64,000 bases of DNA, from contig CAKOVU010000003.1 in assembly GCA_934122115.1 (NCBI GenBank), positions 1 through 64,000 on the forward strand. The letters run 5' to 3'. Position numbers and translations under genes: made by a program. This DNA comes from UMGS1901 sp934122115. GTDB taxonomy: Bacteria > Bacillota > Clostridia > TANB77 > CAG-508. The notes under the pieces were generated by a model. It searched no databases. It had not been told where the DNA came from and saw only the letters and a list, made by a program, of their open reading frames with translations. The first letter of the stretch is position 1; every line of letters starts with the position of its first letter. This document shows, piece by piece, positions 52,197 through 61,632 of the stretch.

Positions 52197-52520
52197 TTAT
52201 TTTTTTAATTTTATTAATATGGCAATTCCTAATAATATTAAAACAACTCCAACTGCTATTAGTATGATATTTAAAACATTAGCAAAACCTAAATCTGATT
52301 CAGGAAGTGGAGATAAGTTACTAACAGTTCCAACTGCGGTGTTTGATAAAGTTGAATTTGTAGTATTTTCTGCAACTGCATTTTCTGCGCTAGTATTTTG
52401 AGAGTTAGTTTCTAAATTCATATCAACTGAAGAGACAGCAAAAGCAGCATTATATACTCCTATAAAAATTAAAAAAGTAATTATAATAGTATTTAGTAAA
52501 TTTTTTAAATTATGATTCAT
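52197..52520 (-). CDS. Small exported protein with a C-terminal membrane anchor
   Basis: 107 residues, family not recognised. A signal peptide (about 1-28, ending in AAFA), an asparagine/threonine/serine/alanine-rich linker (about 30-68, TNSQNTSAENAVAENTTNST) and one membrane segment (about 80-102) before a short KLKK end. The ATG at 52520 is preceded by AGAGAGG. A TTG at 52529 in the same frame is too close to that signal. It has the same plan as the gene at 51654 but little direct sequence identity. Confidence 0.75.
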   Translation of the reverse strand: MNHNLKNLLNTIIITFLIFIGVYNAAFAVSSVDMNLETNSQNTSAENAVAENTTNSTLSNTAVGTVSNLSPLPESDLGFANVLNIILIAVGVVLILLGIAILIKLKK

Positions 52521-52655
52521 TAAAATCAATCCTCTCTTGTTAAAAAAATATATAAAATTAATTGCTTTATTAAAAACATTACGATATAATAATACACAAA
52601 ATAAACTAAAAAGTCTAGTGCTTTTTTTAAAAATATTATAAATGGAGGAGAAATT

Positions 52656-53324
52656 ATGAACAAAAAGATTATAATATCAGTTTTAGTAGTAATATTAATT
52701 ATTTTAGCAATTTTAGTGTATTTTATTACAAAAAAGGGTGCAAACTCAAATGAGAAACAAAATGTTCAAGAAAATGCTCAAACAGAGCAAAAAGAAGAAA
52801 ATAAGGAGGAAAAAAGTATGTATTCAAGTGGAAAACATCATGCTCAAATAGTAATAAAAAATTATGGAACAATTTCGTTAGAATTGGATGCAGATATGGC
52901 ACCAATTACAGTGGAAAATTTTGCAAATTTAGTAAATAAAGGATTTTATGATGGATTAACCTTTCATAGAATAATATCTGGATTTATGATTCAAGGTGGT
53001 GATCCTGAAGGAAATGGCTTAGGAGGAAGTGATAAAGAAATTAAAGGAGAATTTTCTGCAAATGGAGTAAAAAACACAATTTCTCATACTAGAGGAGTAA
53101 TTTCTATGGCAAGAGCTCAAAGCTATAATAGTGCTAGTTCACAATTCTTTATAATGCATAAAGATGCACCATATTTAGATGGCTCTTATGCTGCATTTGG
53201 TCATGTAACAGAAGGAATTGAAATAGTAGATAAAATATGTGAAGATACAAAAGTAGAAGATTCAAATGGAACTGTATTAAAAGAAAATCAACCAGTAATT
53301 GAAAAAATTGTAATGATTGATTAA
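52656..53324 (+). CDS. Membrane-anchored cyclophilin-type peptidyl-prolyl isomerase
   Basis: 222 residues. A single N-terminal membrane segment (about 4-25) and a glutamine/glutamate/asparagine-rich spacer (about 30-55) lead into a cyclophilin domain: VENFANLVNKGFYDGLTFHRIISGFMIQGGDPEGNG (the catalytic Arg lies in FHRI), SMARAQSYNSASSQFFIMH and LDGSYAAFGHV. It probably helps fold exported proteins outside the membrane. There is no lipobox cysteine. GGAGGAG precedes the ATG. Confidence 0.95.
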   Translation: MNKKIIISVLVVILIILAILVYFITKKGANSNEKQNVQENAQTEQKEENKEEKSMYSSGKHHAQIVIKNYGTISLELDADMAPITVENFANLVNKGFYDGLTFHRIISGFMIQGGDPEGNGLGGSDKEIKGEFSANGVKNTISHTRGVISMARAQSYNSASSQFFIMHKDAPYLDGSYAAFGHVTEGIEIVDKICEDTKVEDSNGTVLKENQPVIEKIVMID

Positions 53325-53344
53325 TTTATAAAAGGTGAATTATA

Positions 53345-55300
53345 ATGTTCAAATTAGTGTCAGATTATAAGCCTACTGGTGACCAGCCACAGGCAATTGA
53401 ATATTTATCAAAAGGAATAGAAGAAGGTAAAAAATTCCAAACGCTTTTAGGGGTAACAGGTTCTGGAAAAACTTTTACAATGGCAAATATAATACAAAAG
53501 GTGCAACGTCCAACTCTAGTATTGGCGCATAATAAAACATTAGCGGGGCAATTGTATTCAGAATTTAAAGAATTTTTTCCAGAAAATAATGTGGAGTACT
53601 TTGTTTCATATTATGATTATTATCAGCCAGAAGCATATATACCATCATCAGATACGTATATAGAGAAGGATGCTTCTATAAATGATGAAATAGACAAGCT
53701 TCGTCATTCTGCAACATTGTCGTTATTTGAGACAAGAGATGTTATAATAGTGGCATCTGTTTCATGCATATATGGTTTAGGAGACCCAGTAGACTATCAA
53801 GAAATGATGTTATCATTGCGACCAGGTATGCAGAAATCAAGAGAAGATATAATGAAAAAGCTAATAAGTATGCAGTATACAAGGAACGAAATAGACTTTA
53901 AAAGAGGGACTTTTAGAGCAAAGGGCGATGTGCTTGAAATATATCCATCTTCTGAGAGTGAATCTGCAGTAAGAATAGAATTCTGGGGTGATGAAGTTGA
54001 AAAGATAAATGAAATAAATCCTTTAACAGGAAAGATAATAGGATTAAGAAAACATATATTAATTCCACCAGCTTCACAATATGTAACAAGTAAAGAAAAA
54101 ACAGCCAGAGCGATCACAACAATAGAAGAAGAAATGAAGCAGCAGGTAGAGTATTTTAAATCACAGGGAAAACTTATTGAAGCACAAAGAATAGAAGAAA
54201 GAACAAATTTTGATATGGAAATGTTAAGGGAGACAGGCTTTTGCCAAGGAATAGAAAATTATTCTAGGCACATAAGCGGTAGACCTGCAGGTTCTCCTCC
54301 ATATACATTATTTGATTATTTTCCAAAAGATTTCTTGCTATTAATAGACGAGTCACATGCTACAATTCCACAAGTACGAGCTATGTATAATGGAGATAGA
54401 GCACGTAAAGAATCTTTAGTAAAATATGGATTTAGATTACCTTCAGCATTTGATAATAGACCATTAAAATTTGAGGAATTTGAGGAAAGAATAAATCAGG
54501 TTGTATTCGTGAGTGCAACTCCTGCTGATTATGAAAAAGAACATAGCAAAGGCAATGTGGTTGAACAAATTATACGTCCTACAGGATTATTGGATCCAAA
54601 GATTGAGGTTAAACCTGTTGAAAATCAAATTGATGATTTAATAGAGCAAATTAGGCAAAGAGTGGAGAAAAAAGAAAGAGTTCTTGTAACAACATTAACT
54701 AAAAAAATGGCAGAGGATTTGACAGCGTATTTATCTGGAATAGATATAAAGGTAAGATATATGCATTCAGACATTAAAGCATTAGAAAGAATGGAAATAA
54801 TAAGAGATTTGCGTTTAGGAGAGTTTGATGTTTTAGTAGGAATTAACCTTTTAAGAGAAGGTTTGGATATACCAGAGGTTTCATTAGTAGCAATCTTAGA
54901 TGCAGATAAAGAAGGATTTTTACGTTCAGAGCGTTCGCTAATTCAAACTATAGGTCGTGCAGCTAGAAATACAGATGGAAAAGTAATTATGTATGCTGAT
55001 GAGCTAACAGAAAGTATGGAAAAAGCCATATCAGAAACAAATAGAAGACGTGAAATCCAAATGCAGTATAATAAGGAACATGGTATAACACCAAAAACGA
55101 TACAAAAATCTGTAAGGGATACAATAAAAGCTAGCATAGTTGCAGAAGCTTCTGAAAAATATGAATTGGATAAGGATTCAAGTATTGAAGATATAATTGC
55201 AAAATTAACTGATGAAATGGTTGAACATGCTCAGAAGATGGAATTTGAAGAAGCGGCAAAATTAAGAGACAAGATAAAAGAGTTAGAGAAGGAGATATAA
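53345..55300 (+). CDS. uvrB: Excinuclease ABC subunit B
   Basis: 651 residues. The helicase-like core has the Walker A GVTGSGKT (about 38-45), the beta-hairpin SYYDYYQPEAY (about 91-101) that grips damaged DNA, DESHATIPQVRAM, FVSATPADYE and GRAARNTDGKVIMYAD. The C-terminal UVR domain (EFEEAAKLRDKIKELE) binds UvrC. It verifies lesions and recruits UvrC in nucleotide excision repair. AAAGGTG precedes the ATG. uvrA is not next to it. Confidence 0.98.
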   Translation: MFKLVSDYKPTGDQPQAIEYLSKGIEEGKKFQTLLGVTGSGKTFTMANIIQKVQRPTLVLAHNKTLAGQLYSEFKEFFPENNVEYFVSYYDYYQPEAYIPSSDTYIEKDASINDEIDKLRHSATLSLFETRDVIIVASVSCIYGLGDPVDYQEMMLSLRPGMQKSREDIMKKLISMQYTRNEIDFKRGTFRAKGDVLEIYPSSESESAVRIEFWGDEVEKINEINPLTGKIIGLRKHILIPPASQYVTSKEKTARAITTIEEEMKQQVEYFKSQGKLIEAQRIEERTNFDMEMLRETGFCQGIENYSRHISGRPAGSPPYTLFDYFPKDFLLLIDESHATIPQVRAMYNGDRARKESLVKYGFRLPSAFDNRPLKFEEFEERINQVVFVSATPADYEKEHSKGNVVEQIIRPTGLLDPKIEVKPVENQIDDLIEQIRQRVEKKERVLVTTLTKKMAEDLTAYLSGIDIKVRYMHSDIKALERMEIIRDLRLGEFDVLVGINLLREGLDIPEVSLVAILDADKEGFLRSERSLIQTIGRAARNTDGKVIMYADELTESMEKAISETNRRREIQMQYNKEHGITPKTIQKSVRDTIKASIVAEASEKYELDKDSSIEDIIAKLTDEMVEHAQKMEFEEAAKLRDKIKELEKEI

Positions 55301-55301
55301 G

Positions 55302-55997
55302 ATGGAGTGGAATAAACAAATTTTACAAAAACCAATGTGGAATAATGAAATATCTAATAGAGAGCAAAAGGAAAGAATAGCAAAAGAGATAGCTAGAATA
55401 GCTAATGATGGTGATGTGATTGGCTTTGGATCTGGTTCTACTTCTTATTTGGCAGCTATTGAAATTGCAAATAGAATTCAAAATGAGGGAATAAAAATAA
55501 CTGCAATTCCTACGTCATATGAAATAAAAATGCTATGCACGTATTTAAATATACCAACTGCAACTCTAGAAGAAAAAAAGCCTGACTGGTGCTTTGATGG
55601 GGCTGATGAAGTTGATGGTAATAATTGGCTTATAAAAGGAAGAGGGGCTGCCATGTTTAATGAAAAGCTAAATATAGCAACATCTGCAAGAACGTATATA
55701 TTAGTTGACGATAGCAAGATTGTTGGTAGATTAGGAGAAAAATTTCCTATACCGGTTGAGTGCAATCCAAAAGCGATTAATTTAGTAAAAGAAGAATTAT
55801 TTAAATTAGGAGCAAATGAGATAGAGCTTAGAAAAGCAGTAAAGAAAGATGGACCAGTTATTACAGAAAATGGAAATTTAATATTAGATGTAAGATTTAA
55901 TGAAATAAAAGAAGATTTGGAAAGAAACATAAAGAATATTACAGGTGTAATTGAATCAGGATTATTTATAGGGTATAATATTCAAATTGTAAAATAG
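55302..55997 (+). CDS. rpiA: Ribose-5-phosphate isomerase A
   Basis: 231 residues. The family motifs are GFGSGSTSYLAAIEI (about 39-53), PTSYEIKML, DGADEVDGNNWLIKGRGAA (about 96-114, with the catalytic Asp and Glu/Lys region) and PIPVEC. It interconverts ribose 5-phosphate and ribulose 5-phosphate. The ATG follows the uvrB stop by one base, with GAAGGAGAT upstream, so the pair is co-transcribed. Confidence 0.95.
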   Translation: MEWNKQILQKPMWNNEISNREQKERIAKEIARIANDGDVIGFGSGSTSYLAAIEIANRIQNEGIKITAIPTSYEIKMLCTYLNIPTATLEEKKPDWCFDGADEVDGNNWLIKGRGAAMFNEKLNIATSARTYILVDDSKIVGRLGEKFPIPVECNPKAINLVKEELFKLGANEIELRKAVKKDGPVITENGNLILDVRFNEIKEDLERNIKNITGVIESGLFIGYNIQIVK

Positions 55998-56008
55998 AGG
56001 AATAAAAT

Positions 56009-57109
56009 ATGAAAAAAATACTTTTTTCAGCAGTAACACTTGATGTTGGTGGAATTGAAACAGCATTAGTAACTTTATTAAATTATTTAGTTAATAAATA
56101 TGAAATTACTCTTGTATTAGAGAAAAGGCAAGGGATTTTTCTTGATGAATTAGATTCAAGAATTACAGTAATGGAATATTCACCAAGCAATAATAAATTT
56201 GTTTTTATTAGGAAGTTCATTAATTTACTAAAGCAATTGAGATTTAAAAATAAATATAATAATAAATTTGATTTTGCTTGTAGCTATGCAACATATTCAA
56301 ATCCAGCATCATTTGTTGCAAGAGTTGCTTCGAAAAATAGTGTGTTATGGTGCCATATGGATTATTTATCACAATATGGTGGAGATAAGGAAAAAGTTAA
56401 ACAATTTTTTGAGGAAAAACACTATAAGGAATTTTCAAAGTTAGTGTTTGTGTCTGAAAAGAGTAAACAAACATTTTTGGAAGTCTTTCCAGAGATGGCA
56501 AACAAAGTAATATTTATAAATAATTTAATAGACTATAAAGAGATAGAACAAAAGGCAGAAGAGAGCATACCAGAAGAGGATTTGTTTGAGAAAGAAAGCG
56601 ATGAAACAATCTTTTTAAATTATGGAAGGCAAGAAGAATCACAAAAAAGATTATACAGAATAATAGAAGCTGTCCAAAAGCTAAAAGAATTAGAAGCAAA
56701 ATTTAAAGTAATATTTGTAGGCGATGGTAAAGACAGCAATGATTACAAAAAAAGAGTCCAAGAATTAAATTTGGAAAAGGAAATAATATTTTTGGGAAGA
56801 AAAAAGAATCCATTTCCATATGTTAAAAAATCTGATTGTGTGTTATTAACATCTGAATATGAGGGTTCACCAGTAGTATTTACAGAAACTATGATATTAA
56901 ATAAACCTATAATTACAACAGATGTGGCTGGCAGTGAACAAATAGAAGGCAAGTTCGGCTATGTTGTAGAAAAAAATGTAGATGCAATTGCAAAAGCAAT
57001 GCAATTATTTATGGAAAAGAAATTCAAAATTGAAAATAAGTTTGATGCAGAAGAGTATAATAACGAAGCATTTAAAAAGATAGAAGATTTAATAAATTTG
57101 AAAGGCTAA
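56009..57109 (+). CDS. GT4 glycosyltransferase
   Basis: 366 residues of GT-B fold: SAVTLDVGGIETALVTLLNYL (6-26) at the acceptor side and NYGRQEESQKRLYRIIEAV, FVGDGKDSNDYKKRV, FLGRKKNPFPYVKKSD and LTSEYEGSPVVFTETMI (EX7E-like donor site, about 287-303) at the C-terminal side. It opens the second polysaccharide locus, 11 bases after rpiA. Its distant partner at 60499 has the same fold. Donor and acceptor unknown. Confidence 0.92.
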   Translation: MKKILFSAVTLDVGGIETALVTLLNYLVNKYEITLVLEKRQGIFLDELDSRITVMEYSPSNNKFVFIRKFINLLKQLRFKNKYNNKFDFACSYATYSNPASFVARVASKNSVLWCHMDYLSQYGGDKEKVKQFFEEKHYKEFSKLVFVSEKSKQTFLEVFPEMANKVIFINNLIDYKEIEQKAEESIPEEDLFEKESDETIFLNYGRQEESQKRLYRIIEAVQKLKELEAKFKVIFVGDGKDSNDYKKRVQELNLEKEIIFLGRKKNPFPYVKKSDCVLLTSEYEGSPVVFTETMILNKPIITTDVAGSEQIEGKFGYVVEKNVDAIAKAMQLFMEKKFKIENKFDAEEYNNEAFKKIEDLINLKG

Positions 57110-57112
57110 ATT

Positions 57113-58057
57113 ATGATGAAAATTAGTGTTATAGTTCCAATATATAATGTGGAGAAGCAATTGCAACGCTGCTTGGAATCTATATTAAAACAAGAAGAAA
57201 GCAATCTAGAAATTATTTTAGTTAATGATGGAAGCCCAGATAACTCGGGTGAGATTGCAAAAGAATATGCAAGCAGATATCCTGATAAAGTACTATATTT
57301 TGAGAAGGAAAATGGAGGGCTATCAGATGCTAGAAATTTTGGCATTAAGCAGGCAACAGGAAAATATCTAGCATTTGTTGATTCGGATGATTATATAACA
57401 GAAAATTTATTTAAAGATTTAACACCATATATGGAAGAAAATTATGATATGGTAAAATTCAAAATTTCTGTTGTAAATGAAGATGGAAGTGTTGTAAATA
57501 AGAATTATAGTCCAATTTTTGAGAAGAAATCAGGAGAAGAGGCTTTTGATATTCTTTATAAAACAGATGTGATGACTGAAGTTGCATGGGGGTACATATA
57601 TAAACGAGAATTTTTTGTGAATAATAACTTTGAATTTGCAAAAGGACTTTATCATGAGGATTTTGGATTAATACCACTAGTATTGATAAGGGCTGGTAAA
57701 GTAGCTTCAGCAGACGTGTATGGATACAATTATGTTCAAACTAAAACCAGTATAACTAGAGGAAATGAAGAATTAAAATACAGAAGAGCAGAAGATTTAT
57801 TAAAACATTATGATTATATGCTAGAAAAAATAGAAGAATATAATATCTCAAAAATAACAAAGCAGAATATAAAAATTTATTATACAAATTGTATAATACT
57901 TGAACTAAATAATTTGGATGATGCAGAGCAGAAAAAATATATAGAGCAAATAAGAAAAAGAAAAATGATAAAAAACATAAAAGCTAGAAATTTAAAGCAG
58001 TTTATAAAGAAAGTAGTCTTAATGTGTAATATAAAATTATATTTAAAATTAAGATAG
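57113..58057 (+). CDS. GT2 glycosyltransferase
   Basis: 314 residues. The GT-A core has ISVIVPIYNVEKQLQRCLES, LVNDGSPDNSGEIAKEYA, GGLSDARNFGIKQATGKYLAFVDSDDY (DxD at about 90-92) and a helical C-terminal third. The first 90 residues are very like the next gene (58073-59026), with an identical DNA run of about 30 bases around GGTGAGATTGC, so the two arose by tandem duplication. The C-terminal parts differ, which suggests different acceptors. It starts 3 bases after the previous gene. Confidence 0.9.
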   Translation: MMKISVIVPIYNVEKQLQRCLESILKQEESNLEIILVNDGSPDNSGEIAKEYASRYPDKVLYFEKENGGLSDARNFGIKQATGKYLAFVDSDDYITENLFKDLTPYMEENYDMVKFKISVVNEDGSVVNKNYSPIFEKKSGEEAFDILYKTDVMTEVAWGYIYKREFFVNNNFEFAKGLYHEDFGLIPLVLIRAGKVASADVYGYNYVQTKTSITRGNEELKYRRAEDLLKHYDYMLEKIEEYNISKITKQNIKIYYTNCIILELNNLDDAEQKKYIEQIRKRKMIKNIKARNLKQFIKKVVLMCNIKLYLKLR

Positions 58058-58072
58058 AAAAAGGAGAAACTT

Positions 58073-59026
58073 ATGCCTAAAGTAAGTGTTATAGTTCCAA
58101 TATACAATGTGGAGGGATTTGTAAAAAGATGCCTAGATTCACTTGTGAACCAATCATTACAAGAAATACAAATAATACTCGTAAATGATGGCTCTACAGA
58201 TGAATCGGGTGAGATTGCAAAAGAATATGCAAGCAAGCACTCTAATAAAATAATTTATTTAGAAAAAGAAAATGGTGGATTATCCGATGCTAGAAATTTT
58301 GGAATGAGATATGCAGAGGGAGAATATATTGCTTTTTTAGATTCTGATGATTATGTTGAAAATACTATGTGTGAAGAAATGTATAATAAAGCAATTCAAG
58401 AAGTTAGCGATTATGTGGAATGTGATTTTGTGTGGGAGTATCCTAACAAGGTTAAAAAAGATAAAAGGATTCCATATAGCAATAAAAAAGAAATGCTTAC
58501 AAATGTTAGGGTTGTAGCATGGAATAAATTAATAAAAAGAGAAATATTAGAAAAAAATAATATCTCTTTTCCAAAAGGACTAAGATATGAGGATATTGAG
58601 TTTACTTATAAACTTATTCCATATTTAAATAAAACATCATATGTAAACAAAGAATTTGTACATTATGTTCAAAGAAATAATTCTATAGCAAATGTTCAAA
58701 ATGAAAGAACTGCTGAAGTATTTACAATTTTTGATAATATTATAAAATATTATCAGGAAAAAGGATTTTATGAAGAATATAAAGAAGAGTTAGAATATAG
58801 TTACTTTAGAATTTTATTATGTAGCTCATTAAAAAGAATATGCAAAATAAAAGATAGCAAAACTAGAAAAAAATTAATAAAAGAAACCTTTGAAAAACTA
58901 TATCAACAATTTCCACTTTGGAAGGAAAATAAAATACTTAATAATAGAAGCATAAAAAATATGTATATGAAATCTATTAATAAGTTTACTTACCCAATAT
59001 ATACAAAAATGTTTCAACTTTTGTAA
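58073..59026 (+). CDS. GT2 glycosyltransferase
   Basis: 317 residues: VSVIVPIYNVEGFVKRCLDS, LVNDGSTDESGEIAKEYA, GGLSDARNFGMRYAEGEYIAFLDSDDYVE and a helical C-terminal region (about 200-317) of its own. A paralogue of the gene just before it. AAAGGAG lies ahead of the ATG. It probably adds a different sugar of the same glycan. Confidence 0.9.
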   Translation: MPKVSVIVPIYNVEGFVKRCLDSLVNQSLQEIQIILVNDGSTDESGEIAKEYASKHSNKIIYLEKENGGLSDARNFGMRYAEGEYIAFLDSDDYVENTMCEEMYNKAIQEVSDYVECDFVWEYPNKVKKDKRIPYSNKKEMLTNVRVVAWNKLIKREILEKNNISFPKGLRYEDIEFTYKLIPYLNKTSYVNKEFVHYVQRNNSIANVQNERTAEVFTIFDNIIKYYQEKGFYEEYKEELEYSYFRILLCSSLKRICKIKDSKTRKKLIKETFEKLYQQFPLWKENKILNNRSIKNMYMKSINKFTYPIYTKMFQLL

Positions 59027-59041
59027 AGAAATGGAGAAAAT

Positions 59042-60499
59042 ATGGAATCGAATAATAGGCTAAAAAAAGTAATTACTGTAGAAAATTTATTATGTCTATT
59101 TATTATAATTTGTCCGATATTAGATGCAGCAAGTTTTATATTTAGAAATTATTTTAATACAAGTTTATCAATTGCAACAATTTTAAGACCAATCATACCA
59201 ATTATAGTTATAATATATTTGTTTTTTAAAGATAAAATAAAAATATCATTAATAATTTCAGGTATGCTATATGGAATATATGCAGTTATACACTTGTACA
59301 TATTTAAAGGGCTTATCACAGAATCCTCATATGGCGGAATTACTAGAGAATTACAATATTTAGTAAATTATACATTTATGATAATGAATCTGTTTAATTA
59401 TTTATATGTGTTTGTATTCAGAAAAAGGGATGAAACAAGCAGAAGAAACAACATAGCGAGATTAAGAGTGGCAATGTTAATTTCCTTTACAATATACATA
59501 GCATTAGTGTTTATTGCTATTTTGAGTGGAACTTCATCACATACATATCTAGAAGATCAGATGGGCTATAAAGGATGGTTTGAATCAGGCAACAGTGTAG
59601 GTGCCATAATGTTATTAATGTTGTTTAATACATTGCCACTAATTGGAAAAGAAAATAATAAAAAAATAAGAATATGGGTCTTGATAGATATTATATTATC
59701 AGGCATATATTTAACAACATTATTAGGTACTAGAGTTGGATTGTTTGGGTTCTTGATTGTAATATTTATATATGTTGTTGTTTCTATTTTGATAAATGCA
59801 TATCACAATAAGAAAATTAGCAAGAAAATTGTTACAATTGCAGCTGGAATATTTTTGATTATGTCTATTGTAGTTGCATTATTTGGAAGTGTAACTCTTA
59901 CAAGAAGGAAACTTTTAAATGAAAGAGAAGATTTGATATATGATGATCAAATAGGCGAAAGTGCACATGTTACAGGTGATATATTAAATATAGTAAGAGA
60001 GATAAACAACAATGAAATAGATGAAGATTACATGTCTAAGGAAACTCAAAGAGCATTAATAGATTTATATAATTACAATAATGAACACAAAATCTCATAT
60101 ACTAATATGAGAACTTTACAATTTGTTTACCATACAGAACTAGTAAAGGAGCAAAAAGATATCGGATTAGTATTGTTTGGAAATGGATATATGTCGCATT
60201 TTTATGAATTAATTTTTGAAATGGAAGTGCCAGCGTTTTTATATAATTTTGGTATTTACGGCTTTATATTGTATTTTGTTCCATTTTTTATAATTACTGT
60301 TTATGGAGTTTATATAGGAATAAAATATATAAAAAGGATAAATATAAAATTTACAATGAGCATATTATCACTATGCTTTGCAATAGCAGTATCATTTTTA
60401 TCAGGTTATACATTCTTTAACTCGTCAGCTGCAACAACAATAACCATAATAGCAACAATAGTGATATTAGAGAGCATAAAAGTGAAAGGTGAAAATTAA
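59042..60499 (+). CDS. O-antigen polymerase/ligase-like membrane protein
   Basis: 485 residues with about ten to twelve membrane segments and a large extracellular loop (about 290-385), the topology of the Wzy/WaaL (O-antigen ligase) superfamily. LGTRVGLFGFLIVIFIYVVV resembles the conserved arginine-bearing helix of that family. In a locus that also has an ABC exporter, such a protein may join the finished glycan to another carrier or polymerise a second unit. AATGGAG precedes the ATG. Its stop overlaps the start of the next gene by one base. Confidence 0.82.
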   Translation: MESNNRLKKVITVENLLCLFIIICPILDAASFIFRNYFNTSLSIATILRPIIPIIVIIYLFFKDKIKISLIISGMLYGIYAVIHLYIFKGLITESSYGGITRELQYLVNYTFMIMNLFNYLYVFVFRKRDETSRRNNIARLRVAMLISFTIYIALVFIAILSGTSSHTYLEDQMGYKGWFESGNSVGAIMLLMLFNTLPLIGKENNKKIRIWVLIDIILSGIYLTTLLGTRVGLFGFLIVIFIYVVVSILINAYHNKKISKKIVTIAAGIFLIMSIVVALFGSVTLTRRKLLNEREDLIYDDQIGESAHVTGDILNIVREINNNEIDEDYMSKETQRALIDLYNYNNEHKISYTNMRTLQFVYHTELVKEQKDIGLVLFGNGYMSHFYELIFEMEVPAFLYNFGIYGFILYFVPFFIITVYGVYIGIKYIKRINIKFTMSILSLCFAIAVSFLSGYTFFNSSAATTITIIATIVILESIKVKGEN

Positions 60500-61632
60500 T
60501 GAAAAAGATAATATTTGGAATAACTAGTTTAACATTAGGTGGAGCGGAGAGAGTTTTAATAGATTTAGCAAACAAGCTAGTAGAAAAATTTGATATTACA
60601 ATATTTACTTTATATGCTAATGGTGAGTTAGAAAAAGAGCTGGATGAAAGAATTCATCTAAAATCTTTATATGACAAGAGATATAAAGATTTAAATAAAA
60701 AAGAGAGAGTCTTAATTCCAGTATCAGTTTTATTCAACAAAAGAAAAATATATAAAAATTATGTGGATGATGATAATTATATTGCACAAATTGCGTTCCT
60801 AGAAGGAGCGATAACAAGAATATTTAGTGTGAGATCAAAACACAGTACAAAGAAAATTGCGTGGATACATAATGATATATCAAAAGTATTTGGAAAAAGT
60901 ATAAAAGCAAAAATAAAAAGAATTGTAGATAGAAATGCTTATGAAAAATATGATGTATTAGCCTTTGTTAGTGTAGATAATTTGGATAAGTTTAATAAAG
61001 TTTATGATGATATGCTTTTGCCACACGAAAAGGTGATTAAGAATTATATTAATTCAGAAAGAATAATAGAATTATCTAAAAAAGAAAATGAGAAAATATT
61101 TAACAGTGATGAGGTTAATATAGTTCAAGTATCAAGATTGGTTGAGCAAAAGGGAATAGAAAGACTTATAGATGTGCATACAAAATTAATAAAGGCAGGT
61201 TATAATCATCATATATATATTATCGGCGATGGACCTCTAAAAACAAAATTAGAAGAGAAAATAAAAGTAGACAATGTGGGTAATACATTCACATTATTGG
61301 GAGCAAAAGAAAATCCATATCCGTATATAAAAGATGCTGATGCTTTTGGCCTATTTTCATTTTTTGAGGGCTACCCAATGGTGGTTGAAGAAGCTAAAAT
61401 ATTAAAAAAGTTTGTGGTAGTAACAAATACATCTGCTAGAGAAGTATTATTTGACTATGCAAAAAATAGCTTAATTGTAAATAATGATGAAGAAGGAATT
61501 GAACAAGGAATAAAATATATAATTGAGAACAAGAAAAAAATATTGGAAAAAAATAATGATTTTGTCTATGAAAACAACAAAATTATTGATAAAATAGTGA
61601 AAGTGATTGAAGAGGAGAATGTTAAAAAATGA
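60499..61632 (+). CDS. GT4 glycosyltransferase
   Basis: 377 residues of GT-B fold: TSLTLGGAERVLIDLANKLV (about 9-28), then VSRLVEQKGIERLIDVHTKL, YIIGDGPLKTKLEEKI, GAKENPYPYIKDADAFGLFS and EGYPMVVEEAKILKKFVVV (donor site). Similar in plan to the GT4 at 56009. Overlaps both neighbours by one to four bases, so translation is coupled across the block. Confidence 0.92.
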   Translation: MKKIIFGITSLTLGGAERVLIDLANKLVEKFDITIFTLYANGELEKELDERIHLKSLYDKRYKDLNKKERVLIPVSVLFNKRKIYKNYVDDDNYIAQIAFLEGAITRIFSVRSKHSTKKIAWIHNDISKVFGKSIKAKIKRIVDRNAYEKYDVLAFVSVDNLDKFNKVYDDMLLPHEKVIKNYINSERIIELSKKENEKIFNSDEVNIVQVSRLVEQKGIERLIDVHTKLIKAGYNHHIYIIGDGPLKTKLEEKIKVDNVGNTFTLLGAKENPYPYIKDADAFGLFSFFEGYPMVVEEAKILKKFVVVTNTSAREVLFDYAKNSLIVNNDEEGIEQGIKYIIENKKKILEKNNDFVYENNKIIDKIVKVIEEENVKK

